Assembly (NCBI RefSeq): GCF_010093535.1
Contig: NW_022985162.1
Span: 1,772,387-1,836,386, forward strand
Length of the DNA: 64,000 bases
From: Lindgomyces ingoldianus
Lineage: Eukaryota; Ascomycota; Dothideomycetes; Pleosporales; Lindgomycetaceae
Reading direction: 5' to 3'
Below the pieces are notes generated by a model that saw nothing but the letters and a program-made list of their open reading frames with translations, searched no databases and was not told the DNA's origin. Position numbers and translations under genes: made by a program. Of this stretch, positions 1 to 11,528 are shown one piece after another (positions within the stretch are counted from its first letter, which is position 1; the number at the start of each line of letters is the position of its first letter).

Positions 1-696
1 AACAGCGAACATCGGATGAGCTTGGGATGGATAACTTGCTCTATAGGAACTCCAGAGCCACTTCCATGTTGCTTATCCTTCATTTCTACCCCATACTCGG
101 AAACTTTTCCGTTCAAGTCCCGACTGCATCTGCCATGAACCCTCTACCATTTTTCGAGAGGTCCAGCTTCTCCTTGATCATTCAGTCTGAGCTGGCAAAG
201 CAATAATCGACATAGTTCTGTACAACCTGTCGCGTTCCATCCGGTCCTTTCCCCCCCCCCCCCCTAATGCCCTCTAGCCCCTTACACTCTTCCCAACTTC
301 ATCCCAAATTCCAATGTGCGTCCATAAGAAAGTAGAGGATGCTCTTTGATAAAAGTTTGGAGTTGTATGGTTTGAATTGGGAAGATATGGTGGCTAGGTT
401 TGGGTAATCAAGGCGGCGGCGTATTGTGCTCCTTCTCTTCCCATGCAGCCTTGAGGCAGGTGAACCCACCACGTTCTTTCTAAGCAATACTACTATCTCT
501 TGTTATCGTTACCCCATGACACATGTCGCTTCCTGTCGCAGTATTGTCTATATTCAAGCCTACTCCACAAAATAACCTCCTCTCATACTCTCTACTGCTC
601 TCCAATTTCATCTTCCTTTACACCTTTACCTCCAACAGCCTACCTCCCAACATTATACACAACATCTTGACCTAGCCTTCTCATCACTCCCTTAGC
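1..696. other. Left-edge non-coding stretch with poly-C tract
   Basis: No supported gene. It contains a run of 14 C at 251-264. Positions 540-690 are rich in C, T and A with few G, as is usual for the 5' untranslated region of the gene starting at 697. A 62-codon frame on the minus strand at 299-487 has no recognisable composition or motif and was not accepted. Confidence 0.5.
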
Positions 697-1956
697 ATGC
701 CTTCAAGGCTCATGAGAGCCTTCCTTGCAACTATGTACCTTACTGGCGTCCTACTCACCACCACTGTCCGTGCCGATGCTCTCAGCGACTTCCGAGACTT
801 GAAGGCTGTCATCAACTCTGCTGCCAGCACAGTCGGAGCTCCAGCAGACCCAAGCCGAAACTGGGGATTCTTGCCAGCAGCGCCAGGATCTGTGGTGAGG
901 AGTCGTCGACGACAGCGGAAGCTCCTTAGGGAGTGTTAACATTGGAAACAGGGTACTGCGGAATTACTTGCAAATATTACTGGCACGGTGTTAAGAGCTA
1001 AGTACAACCTGGATGTCGACCAGGCATGTTCCCACAATTCAGTGTCTGATGGTTGACTGATCATGCTTCTTGCGAGGTAGAACGGCTGGGTAAATGCCAC
1101 CAACGGCACCACTGGGACGAATCCCATGCAGGTCTCTCTGGATGATCCATATCTCGAGGTACAATAGCACAGTGTCTTCTTGTTTCTGTACCTAAAATCT
1201 CTCTAGTACATCAACGCTATTCCGAATCTTGCGACTGCACTCTCTGCCCTGGGTCGATCCTGGCATCGAGAATTGAACCGTCCGGTATACGAGGCCATTG
1301 ATGCGCTCCAGCAGTCTATTTCTGTGAGCCAGCCCAAACCACTACTCACATCTTTGCCACTCTCTAAATTAAATCCTCAATAGGCTTTCTCGACCTCACT
1401 CCTCTCGTCCAGCCTCGTCCACACGAACTCTACAATCCGAACAATCCGCGCCTCAAGCACGCTTGAAGACGCTCAGATTGCTTGGAGTCGCACTCTCAAT
1501 CTCCCAGGCTCTTCTAAATCCTCAGACTCAATCGTACCTTCTTCAAAAACGCGTCGCTCAATCGCCGCCGAGATTGAAATCCTCCGGAACCGCCGCAGCC
1601 CTACCATCCCACGGTCTGCGACGTCCACAGACACCCTCAGCGTCCCGTCATTTACAACAGGGGTGAAGGCTTCCTTTATAGAAGAGGAGGAAGACGCTCG
1701 TAATAAGGCCAAGAGACATCTCCGACTCCGTCCTCTCCCTAAGGGTAACCACTACAGCCACCATGAGCTATGGGGACGAGAAGCAGCACATTGCCAGTCT
1801 CGTGAAGGGAAGCCAAGACCATATGATGCAGTCGTTCTCCAGAAAGAGCAACTAACAGCCCTCCGGAACGGCTACAGCATCGATGCTCCAGCTAAGGCTA
1901 TGGACTTACCTGCCTCTGCTCCTACGGCTCGTCTTGCTCGCCACTATAAAGCTTAG
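697..1956 (+). CDS. Small secreted protein of unknown function, five exons
   Basis: Exons read as 697-894, 952-1023, 1081-1158, 1207-1323 and 1384 onward. The N-terminus has a basic start, a hydrophobic core (FLATMYLTGVLL) and a likely signal-peptidase site after TVRA, so the product is probably exported. The mature part has several N-glycosylation sequons (NIT, NAT, NGT) and helical, Leu/Ala-rich segments; no catalytic motif was seen. Frame is kept through all four introns. The second intron appears to start with GC (CAG|GCATGT) and end in TAG. The 3' end is uncertain: the frame stays open to TAG at 1954-1956, but from about 1715 the +1 frame (stop near 1853) reads more like protein, suggesting a frameshift, a sequencing error or an unrecognised intron. 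The family was not recognised. Confidence 0.6.
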
Positions 1957-2083
1957 ATACCACTCCCCGGTTAGACTACGTCAGAATCAGTATATGCATT
2001 GAATCAGAGCACCATACAAAGCCCGTATTAGACCTCAGCAACTCGAACCTCAGTGTCAGAAAGCCCCATTACCAAGAAAGATA

Positions 2084-2104
2084 ACCCCAACCCCAACCCC
2101 AACC
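2084..2104 (+). repeat. Short CCCCAA tandem repeat
   Basis: About three and a half copies of CCCCAA lie just before the ATG at 2117. It resembles a simple 5'-leader repeat and is not the usual fungal telomere unit. Confidence 0.6.
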
Positions 2105-2116
2105 ACTTCTACCAAA

Positions 2117-2542
2117 ATGGCTCACGCACCGAACGCAAACTTCTCCAATAACATTTGCGCCACGTTACGCTACGCCCAGCACACCACCCACCGCAAATTG
2201 TCCTCGTCCTTCCTCAGCCGGCCGCCGCCCGGCAACCCCCAGCGCGGCCGCCATCGCCGACAACTCTCCTCATCGTTCGACGCATTAAGATTCCGAATCT
2301 CTTCTATTAGCCTACAATCTTCTGGAACACCTTTCCAGAAATTGGCTGGCAAAGCGAAGGAGAAAATTAATAAGAAGTGGGTTCATGTGCGGAATAAGAT
2401 AATTATTAAAGCAGGACAGAATGCGACGGTTAGGAGGTTGGCTTGGAGATTTTATGCGTACCAGAGACGAGTGAGGGCAGGGGTGTTGAAGGTTAGGATG
2501 AAGGTTAAGAGGGCAGGGAGGGTTGAGAGCCCGGTTTCGTAG
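2117..2542 (+). CDS. Doubtful basic hypothetical protein (141 aa)
   Basis: A single uninterrupted frame with a very basic C-terminal half (many Lys and Arg, for example KAKEKINKKW) and a Ser/Pro/Arg-rich first half. There is no membrane segment and no recognised domain. The frame starts close behind the secreted-protein gene on the same strand and has no splice signals. It could be a lineage-restricted small gene or chance. I do not recognise it and assign no function. Confidence 0.3.
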   Translation: MAHAPNANFSNNICATLRYAQHTTHRKLSSSFLSRPPPGNPQRGRHRRQLSSSFDALRFRISSISLQSSGTPFQKLAGKAKEKINKKWVHVRNKIIIKAGQNATVRRLAWRFYAYQRRVRAGVLKVRMKVKRAGRVESPVS

Positions 2543-2892
2543 TTGATTTTTGTTTGTTGAAGAGTCGACTTCGCTTGTTCATGTACTTGTCTCTGTCAAT
2601 GCATTTACCGTCAGCGTGGATCGTGAGTACGAGAATTGCTAGTACTACTGCTTGGAATTCCGGACATGTCAGGCAGTGATTCCTCTACTCAATTTAACCT
2701 TGAGCGTCTGGACCATCAACATCACCAACCACATCTCAAAGCAACAATAACCAACCTTTCACGGAAAAGAACTTGTGGTCTTCATTCCCCATCATTTCAA
2801 CCCACCCCTCCAAACTAAAAACAACCCCAGTATAGATACTCTGTAGACATAGAGACAGACAGCCTAGCCCATCACCATCTACATACATACAT

Positions 2893-2927
<35 letters not shown>

Positions 2928-3736
2928 GAGAGAGACGTCCGTTACATACAACATCCCATCCCCTCATTGCCCGATAGGAAAAAAGCTCTGATGGGGTAGC
3001 GACAGACAGACAGACAAACGATTGATGCGATTGTGTGCATACAGCGATTCGATTCGAACTTTCCTTTCCTCCGTTTCGTGCGGGTTGGTGGGTGTGGGTG
3101 GGTAAGGGGAGGGGAGGGGAGAGGAGAGGATAAGCCGAGGAGAGACAAAACGTGGAAAGGGATGCGATAAAATGAGCTAGCAGTGCGTGTGGGGGATATC
3201 TTGAAATCGGAAGTAAACAGTTTGCTTTGGAAAAAAAAAATATAGATCGGATGCTTTGCGTGTCTGTGGATACAACCAGCCAGTCTTTGATTGCAAACAC
3301 AGAAAACAGAGACGGTGACGGCGAGGGAGAGAGGAAACGAGAAGAGTGGCATTCTCCGCCCGCTGTGAACTCAAATGGTAAAAAGCGGGAATCGGCCGAA
3401 TTCTGACTGACCAAATGCCATGAATGAAGTAGAAAAGACGTGAAACTCGTAAAAATTCCTTGAATAAGGAATCCGCCCTGGACATGTATGCCGCGTACCG
3501 CTATGCAAAAGCTCCAAGCTTGTTGTACTAAATAGAAGAAGAAGACAGGAGTACAGAAGTGAAGCAGCAGCAGCAGCATGTAATAAAATGTAGTCAACGA
3601 ATGTGACGATTCGAACAACTCGAATCCTCATACATTACGACAACTTCTTTTCCTCTATTCATAGCAGCAGCGCTAGCGGCAGATTGGTAACACTAGCGTA
3701 CATACTGTCGCATGGTGGCATCATATATATGCTACA
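2543..3736. other. Long non-coding interval between tail-to-tail genes
   Basis: No supported gene. It lies between a plus-strand ORF and the 3' end of the minus-strand MIT-domain gene. It holds a CA microsatellite (2894-2925), a G/A-rich tract around 3100-3130, an A run near 3231-3240 and a short CAG-type run near 3560-3580. Minus-strand frames here (for example 2872-3618) are low complexity, Phe/Leu/Ser/Cys-rich translations of purine-rich DNA and were not accepted. Confidence 0.5.
2894..2925. repeat. (AC)n microsatellite, about 16 units
   Basis: An uninterrupted AC dinucleotide run, preceded by CATA-rich sequence (acatacatacataa) and followed by GGGAGAGAG. It is a potentially polymorphic simple sequence repeat. 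Confidence 0.95.
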
Positions 3737-6700
3737 TTATACCAATACCCATTCGCTCCCTCTTTTGATGAATTTGTCCAGCATCAAAGTGACATCTGTG
3801 AGCACAAAGCGGCAGATGTAGAAACCGAAGAACTCTGCAGCATGTCGAGCAGAGAGTTCGAGACCGACGTGCGTGGGCGACGAGTGTTTGAGGCCTGGGT
3901 CTTCGACTTGGCGAGCGATTTGATCTAGGGGAGTGGCATTAGCAACGTCCAGTGTTTCAAAAGCTAAAAGTGGGCGAGTTGCGTGATTTGAGAAAACTTA
4001 CCCAGAATCTGGGCCGAATCAAACAACCTCGCCAAGCTGGCCATGTATCCCGAATTCGGGCCCTCAAACAGGACACTTGATACGTCTCGCTTTGCGAACC
4101 GGATATTGGGGAGGCTGGTCATAGGGAGGGTCGCCATGGTTAACGAATCCTTTGGCACTTCGTTGCCTGCTCCCTTTGCTCCGGTCATGCTGCTGAGGCC
4201 TACGGCCGAGTTCTTCGACCGCAGTTTCCGCCACGATGTGAGATATGATTTGCTTTGTGAGACTGCACTCTTCGGTGCGTGATCCTGCGATCCGTGGGAA
4301 CCCTTCTCTGAGCTTTCGCCATTGGTGGAACCGTTACCAACGGTGTGAGCATCTTTGAATAATAATGACACCCCATGGACGCCAACTTCGTTGCCGAGCT
4401 TCTTTGCTAGCTGTGTCTGTGCCTGGTCAAGCACGACCTCAAGTGCTTGCATCTCCTCGAGAACAGCGTCGGCATCAAGAGTATCGACCGTGGCCAGCCT
4501 CTGCAATGCTGCACTAAGCAAGTCACAATTCGCAATCTTGTCGTCGACATTCTTTAACTTGACCCCTTTTACCCTCCAGACATCACGGGGAACGAATAAT
4601 TTCGTCGACAGGTAACCACCGCGAGGATGAGCAATAGTCTGGTAGAAACAGCGCATAAGCCAGAACGGACGAAGAAGGTAGGAGTCTGGACAGGGTTCTA
4701 GTGGAATAGGAGCATTTGCAATGGCAGCGCTTGGAGAGCCAGGGGAATAAGGGGAATGTATGTCACTTTCAAATAGGTGCATGCCTCCGGTAGGAAGTCC
4801 ATCCACATTGAAAGTGGGGACACTTGGTGTAGGTACGGGCGCTGTCGGATTGCTCTGCTTTCGTCCGGTGAATGAGAAGGAGGTGCTGAGAGGGGTCCCA
4901 ATCGAACCGTCTGATCCATCTGGGCTTGATATTGACAGAGTTCGCTGCTTCAGACTGAGCGACGACTTGTTCTTCCTGATTCCCATCGCGGAAGTCTTCC
5001 CATTCTTGGGTGAACCTGGGACAAGAGTGCTGTCATTTGACATAGCATGACTGAGAGCGGGTGTAGCCGGTGACACGGTAAAGGTAGTATCGGCGGGACT
5101 TGGTATAGGAGGTTGTGGTGATGGGGCTGTTAGTCCGGTCGGTTGTTGGACCTGTGGTAATGCTGGGATCTTGAAGGTTGGATCAATAGAAGCCTGTGAA
5201 CTATTAAGTGTTACAGCGCCAGCAGTTTTAGGTAGAGGGATTGTGTCTGGAAGTGGGTCCTTTCCTATCGAGACTAGAGGTTTCTCGGTATGTGGAGCTG
5301 GGGGTACTGGAGGCAAGGAGGTCTCTATCTTCAGGTTCTTAGCGTTTTGTCCAGAGAGTCTCCTGCTTCGAACAGTCGAAGACTCTTTTACAACGGTGGC
5401 GGGTGTGGGCGTGGTTTCTGACGGATCGATTGGAAGAGTTGCCGCGGACTCCGATACCGACTGCAGGGCGTTGGAAGAGGCAGGAACTGGTGGCGGCGAG
5501 TGTGTCGGCGCCTTTTGTCTCGTTTGGTGTATCACTTCCGCAACTGTGGAGAGAGACGTTCCGCCGGTGGTACGGTGTGACGACACGGAACTGTTGTAAG
5601 TGCTGCCAGAGAAGCCACTCGAGTCCGATTGCCGTGGCAGTGACGATTTAGTCTGCAAATCAAAATCGAACCCATCGAGCATGTACTCCCTCGTCATTTC
5701 GTCTAACAGCCGCTCCTCCTCTTCAGCCTCATCGTGGAAATTAAACTCGGCGCTTTCTCGGACATGTGGCAGGGCTTTGTTTTGGAGCTGCGACTCTTTG
5801 TAGCGATACTTGGCCGCTGCAATGGCCTCTTCCCGCTCCGCTTCTCGTACCCGTTCCTTGGCTAATTCCACGTTCCTAAGTCTAGTGGCAATAATCTCAG
5901 CGGATGTGGGCATCTCCTCGTCCTCATACGGTTCAAATCCTTCATCGTACGCAGCCTCTACAGCCGCATCTAATGCCGCGTCAAATTCGGCCTCAGTTGC
6001 ACCGCTGGCGTTCCGAAGATGTTTCCGCCGCAGTCCTCTTGGGGATAGAGAATGCACAGAAGACGAGCATGAAGAGCCTCCAGATTCATCGATAGTATCA
6101 AGCCATGATATTGATTCCGTGCTGTTACCTCTTTTGTGATTCGACTGCAAAGGCTCTTCAATAGGAGGGAGGAGTTTGTTTTGCGCGCTAGGTTCTGATT
6201 CCTTTCGGGATGAAGGTAAAGGTGATAGTGGCCGTCTCGGAGAAAGCGGCGGCGGCATATAGCTTCGGTCCATGGGGGATTCCAGTCCGGGTGTGCCTAG
6301 GGAAGGAATGGCATTTCCGAGTCTACCTGGTGGTGCTTGCAAAAGGAACTGTGAAGACCTGGGTATCCCCTTCTGCACGTCACGGATAGCTGTTGATATG
6401 ACAGATTCACGCATGCCGCTTGATTGACCTATGCGGAGGGGTAATGACTGTGGGGGTGGTTCCGGGTCAGGGTGGACAGACCGATCGTTGACAATGCGGG
6501 TCATAGTCGCCGTTTCAATAACAACCGGTTCGTCGTCAGCTGCACCTAACAAGATCGACTGTGCTTCGTCTACAGACTCGTTGCTCATCGGACGCGCTGG
6601 CAATGATTTGCCAGATGCAGATTGATAGCCAGGGGCCAGTCGTCGGAGCTCTTCGATGCGATTGGTGTATGTAACTCGCTACCAAGCAATATCCATCAGC

Positions 6701-7972
6701 ATACGTCGGGCTCACGGGAGCACCTATAATCAAATTGACACTTACAATGCCGTCCAACTTTCTCCTGTCCTCTTCTCCTGAACTTCGTATCATGACCTGC
6801 TGCAGGAGCTTGCACGCGTCCTCGTACGCGTCCATGGCGCCCTCGAAATTCTGCGCATTGTCCAGCAAGACTGCAGTGTTCGCCTTCTGCAGCGCCCTAG
6901 AAAGCATTGTCTTCTTATCCTTCTCCCTCCGCTCCCGGGTGCGCGGAGGGGTGCCTTGGTAACTGTCGTCCAGCCTGCTGCTGGCGTTGCTTTCACTCCT
7001 ATACCGTGAGTCCAGATCTCTTGACCCCGATCTCTCACGCTGTGTAGTTTGCACAGGCTTCTGTAGGGACTCCTTTGCGCCAGCTGTCGAGGCGCGGCTT
7101 GGCGCGCTGGACTTGTATCTTGCTTCCGACTCCAGCACGGCGAGCGGGGGTGAGCCAAGGGGCGACCTCCCAAGTATTCTGTCGGCCTTGTTGTGCGATG
7201 GTGGACGCTGACTGTTCGATGTTGGCGCCGGGGGGCGGGAGTTGAAGTAGTCGGTCGAGGTGGTGGTAGTAGTAGTTGTAGCGTAGGTGCTCGGGGTAAA
7301 AAGGCCGGCGGTGGAGGGTGACTCGTTCGAAGGGGTAGTGTTCGGGGAGCTCGGGTCGTAGACGGTGGCGGGTAGGAGGGGGGGTATCGAGGGAATCTCG
7401 GGGAGAGTTGTCACAGATGACGGCGGGGCATAGGCAGGGGAGCGCGGTCTGGCACGCCGGTGGGGACTCGAAGCCGGCGAGCGGGAGGAGGACTGGGCGG
7501 TCGTCTTTCGTGAGGGCGAGGAATTGAGGCGTGAGGGTGAGGACGGATGCACTTGAGCTCCATGGATCGAGGTCAGGGACGAGTTGTTGCTGATGCTCAG
7601 GCGGCGCGAGAAGCTCGACTGCGTCTGGTGCCCCTTGTCCTTGGCCGACTTGTTGCTGCTCGTGGTGGACTGCGACCAGCGGTTCAGGTTGCCGATGCCC
7701 TCGCGGATGCCCTGGATGCCATCTACTGCGACATGGGCGACGCTGGAGCGGCGTCTCGAGGGAGGCGGTGTGGGCTTCTTGTGGGGTTTGGACGGATCGG
7801 GGATCGTGTCCTTGAGCGAGGCGGACCGCTTGACCGTCACAACTGACGACGACGAGATCGAGTTCGAGCGCGACGAGGTGCGGCGATGCGTGTGCGGCTG
7901 CTGGAGCGAGCTGGAGGGTGCAGGCAGATCTGCAGGCGGCGAGGCGGCCACGATGGGTTTGTACATATTCAT
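3737..7972 (-). CDS. Large MIT-domain protein, three exons
   Basis: Exons 7972-6746, 6678-4002 and 3924-3737 give roughly 1360 residues. The first ~330 residues are Ser/Pro/Arg/Thr-rich and disordered. At the exon 1/2 junction lies a MIT (microtubule interacting and trafficking) helical hairpin: SRALQKANTAVLLDNAQNFE..AMDAYEDACKLLQQV, then TYTNRIEELRRLAP. MIT domains bind ESCRT-III tails or microtubules, which suggests an endosomal or membrane-remodelling adaptor. A Glu/Arg/Ala coiled coil (AKERVREAEREEAIAAAKYR) follows in exon 2. A second ordered block near the C-terminus (RPFWLMRCFYQTIAHPRGGY, then FVPRDVWRVKGVKLKNVDDK) continues into exon 3. I know no yeast gene of this exact architecture and give no symbol. 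Junctions were set by frame continuity (GI|RV and IL|DQ). Confidence 0.85.
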
Positions 7973-9323
7973 TCTGGCGATGTTTTGGCGGTGCGGCGCC
8001 GGGACTGTGTCTCAGAGTCGCCAAGTACGGTTATGCACTGGTTCCCGACGTTCATGCAAAAGACAGGTCCTGCGGCATGGCGGGAGTGCGCTGGACGCAG
8101 CGACGGGCAGCCAGGCAGGAGGGTAGAGGGTGCGAGGGCGAGCGACGATGCTGTTGTGTGCGGTGATGCGGTGCTCTGGGAGCTGCTGTGTATCGCGAGG
8201 CGTTTGTCGAACCTCGAAGACCCCTAACTGAGGAGGGCTGCGGAGTGTGCCGCCAGCCTTGCACGCCCCAGGAAGGGCCCTGAGCGTACCAACAGGCAGG
8301 GGGTGAGCTCGAACTAGCGCAGGGGACGCCAAAACTCAACTTCACGCTGCCGATAGGACCATGCGCCGTCACTGCTCGATAAAAGCCCGGCGTCCCTTCC
8401 CGTCGACTTCAAAATTGCGCTGTCTGGGACCGGAGCGACACGATGCGACACGTCGTCCCGTCCACTGGCCACCTACAACCTGCTCGCTGCTCTGGAATGT
8501 GGCCCTGGCAATCGGAAGGTTTCCCTCGCGGAAGGTTTCGAGCTGTCCGACCCCCCCGCGGAAGGTTTCGAGCTGTCCGACCCCCCCCCGGCAGCCTGCG
8601 TGGAGCCTGACTAAGGTCCCAGGAGCAGACTCTTGTCAAGAGTCGCGCAAGAGAATCTGCTGTTGACAACTGCGCTGCTTCAACAAATGTCAGGGGCAGC
8701 ACTACTAGCACTTCCAGCTCATGAGAGCCGACAAAAACAGATAAGAAAGAAAGAGAGAGGGATGACAACCCGGACCCCATTGACAGCACGACTGTGTTTT
8801 AAGTAGTGTCACTGTTTCTCGGCCACTGTGGTCGAGTATCTGGTCGTACACTCCAGTTTCGTCCTTCGGCTGCTCTGAGACAGACCTGAGTAGTCTTGAG
8901 TCGCTGCACCGAGCCGTAAACATGTCCAAATGGGAATTGAAACGTGTGCAAACCCTCACTCAAACAAGGATGCTTTCGCTTTCGTATTCGGCTTAGCTAT
9001 TACTACTTTGGGCCCAGGTCCCTATCGTGATATCAATGTTCCTCCATCGAAATCTAGAGAGTCTACGGACACAGCTCAAGCAGCAGAGGCCAACTCCGCT
9101 CATAGTTTGACCATGCTCCAAACTCTTATTTAGCCCTATCTGACCACGTTTCAGCATCCATATCCGTTATTGCGTCATGGGTCCCGTCTGACGGTGCTTA
9201 TCGCCTGAGATAGCGCGCTGATATTGCCCCTGCCGAAATCTGCATCGGTGGTAAGATCTCTCTCTGCCCAGGCTCCAACCACCCGTCTTACATATAAGGG
9301 TTTACCGGGCACTCCGCCAAACC
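7973..9323. other. Intergenic region upstream of the MIT gene
   Basis: No supported gene in about 1.35 kb between the start of the MIT-domain gene (-) and the 3' end of the COP9 gene (-). It includes the presumed MIT-gene promoter and a 30-bp tandem duplication at 8527-8586. Several open frames near 7973-8380 are GC-rich shadows with no domain. Confidence 0.5.
8527..8586. repeat. 30-bp tandem duplication
   Basis: Two adjacent copies of a 30-base unit that begins CGCGGAAGGTTTCGAGC and ends in a C run. A partial copy of its GGAAGGTTTC core lies directly upstream. It sits about 550 bp upstream of the MIT-domain start codon. Confidence 0.9.
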
Positions 9324-11058
9324 TCAGTGCATATCTCCCATAATATCCTCATCAGCCTCTACTCCATCGTCCCACGTTGTGTCCATTGCTTCCCCTGCAG
9401 CATTAGCCGCCGCTTTCTTATTCTGGCGCTTAAGGTGTTCGACGTATTCCTTGCTCAGAGAGAGTCGGTAGTCGGCACTCTTAACTTGCTCCGCAAGCAC
9501 GTTTGTCCGTTGAGTTTGCTCCAGAAGCGCTTGCTGCTGCTGCACCTCCGTCTTGGCTAGTGGCCCTTGGGTGGGGTCAAGGAAGAAACGCAAGACGACC
9601 TCGCCATCCGACTTGCTCATTCGCTCTATGCAGGCATTCAGATGACCATCTTTAATGAGTGTTTCTAGGTAGTCTGTAAGCTCCTCCACACTGCCGCCGA
9701 GACCGTTAGAGATATTTGAGACAGGGATTGCCGAAAATGTCTTAGATAGGCGGGAAATGTAGAGTCGGTATTGGTGGTCTTGCAGCTCATTCACTAGACC
9801 TGTGTTTCCGTCCTAAATTCAATTTAAGCGCCTGTCCAGCAAGAAATAAGAACACGAGATTCGCATAAACTCGAGTTACTCACCTCTGCCCATGTATCTT
9901 TGCCGGCATTAATCTGGGCTTTCAGTTTTGGGAGGTTGTTTGTTTGTGTGAATGCCTCAGCAAGCGCTTCGTAAGCCTTAGAAGCTGCTCGGATATACTT
10001 TATCCCTTGCCCGTTTGCGGTCCTCGGCGTTGGTGGCACCTAGCCTGCTTTAGAATCTAGAGCAGGAAATTGACCGAACCGCGACTTACCGAGCCTTTTG
10101 CTAGGCAAGAAACTAGAACCCACTTCTTATATGCTTCTAGCATCAAGCCATTGGCCAAGCCTTGGGAAGGAACGACAAGCACGTGCTCCAGGAACTCCAT
10201 TGCCTTCTTGAACTGACGCAGGCCAATGTATGCTAGGGCCCCTAGCATATAATACTCTTGCACATCCGTAACTGTAATCTTCTCCGTATGTCCTGACTTC
10301 AAGTGAATGTACTCCCCACTATTAATGTGATCTGCACTGGGAACCGAGTACTCCAACTGTTCGAGAACGGCCTTCGGAATAGCGGCCGGGAGGCTATAGA
10401 TGTAGTTGTCTAGAATGGGTAGCGCGGCAGTATAGGACCTGTTCTCCATACAAAGCCGAATGAAGTGGAGGTGGGCCAAAGTGAAGGTGCCTGTCGTTGG
10501 GTCCAGGCGGAGCATTCCAGACCGTATAGGAGAGATGGCAACGCCGGGCTAAGAGAAACGTTAAAATACGTAGATCATCGCAGGCAAGAGCTTAAGCATA
10601 CTGTTCCCATGATCCTCGCCACCCGGTCGACATATTCCAAAAGCTTCCTCCACTCACTCCCAACATATCGTATCTGAACGGGATCGAAAGTCTCGAGGAA
10701 TTGCGCTATTTTGTTCCAAACAACGCCGCCTGGCCTGAGATGGTCGGGTATGCTCTTCGGCGACTTGGGGCTGTCTCCCGCAGCGAGGATCCGAGCTTGG
10801 AGTGCGTAGATGTATGCGATGGAGTTCACCTCGGGGTTGAGCAACTGTTACGGTCAGCCAAGCCTGTAAGCAATGCTTTGATATCCGCACCTCTAGTACA
10901 TCCTGTGCTGTATCGGCTCCTTTCAAGAAATGTTGCGGAGATATGTTCGACAGCGTGGAGACGAAATTTCTGGCCTGGTTATCATATTCACGTTTCTGTT
11001 GTAATTCTACATCGTCGGGTTGGAACGAGAAGAGAATGCTCAACAATTCCGATGACAT
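9324..11058 (-). CDS. csnC: COP9 signalosome complex subunit 3
   Basis: Multi-exon gene with blocks starting at 11058 (MSSELLSILFSFQPDDVELQ), about 10844, about 10550, about 10039 and 9803. It encodes a helical-repeat N-terminal part (LNPEVNSIAYIYALQARILA, LAHLHFIRLCMENRSYTAAL, EYYMLGALAYIGLRQFKKAM) followed by a PCI winged-helix region (SKTFSAIPVSNISNGLGGSV..YLETLIKDGHLNACI) and a short helical tail ending in acidic residues. This matches CSN3, a scaffold of the COP9 signalosome that removes Nedd8 from cullin-RING ligases in nucleus and cytoplasm. The order of helical repeats, PCI and C-terminal helix fits the family. Length, roughly 490 residues, is also normal. The start is the first ATG, and the first intron (gtgcgg..taacag) joins VLE to LLNPEV in frame. 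Confidence 0.88.
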
Positions 11059-11528
11059 ATTCTATGTAGACAATGGGACGACTTGGGAGGTCGAGAAGGG
11101 TGGTGGAGAAGAGGGTGGTGGGGTAGACAGTGGTTGCAGTGTTGCCTGCTTCCGTAAGACAGTGTTGTTTGGCCTAAAAAAGCACACGGTGCACTCGAAA
11201 CGAGTACGCAGACCACGGGGAAGAGGATCCTGCCTGGAGGTGAAGCTCACGGCGCAGCAGAGGAAGCGCGGGAACGGTGGTGAAGCTCCGCGTCCCTCCA
11301 GCTCAAGGCTGCCGTTGGTGAAATCCAAGTGCACGGACCGGACAACAAGCCCCACCAGACATTCACTGAGGTCACGGTGCAAGTGGCGGTGCGCCCTCTT
11401 GGCATATGGACATGGAAGGGAAAGAAACACGGAAAAATATCGCATTATCGACAACTACCGCCCTTAGGCTGACAGTACTCCTTGCAATGCATAATAAGCC
11501 CCAATCCAGAACCGTGGTATACCATCAA
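11059..11528. other. Intergenic region between csnC and the checkpoint kinase
   Basis: About 470 bases holding the csnC promoter side and the BUB1 3' flank, both genes on the minus strand. Open frames here are G/A- or C/T-rich shadows. No RNA gene or repeat was seen. Confidence 0.5.

Noticed and set aside
2872..3618. Long minus-strand frame of 248 codons
   Set aside because: It translates (CA)n and purine-rich low-complexity DNA into Cys/Val, Phe and Leu repeats with no domain and no splice context.
7035..8024. Minus-strand frame of 329 codons overlapping the MIT gene
   Set aside because: Same strand, other frame of exon 1 of the MIT gene. Its composition is GC-rich with no domain, while the MIT frame is joined by clear splice sites.
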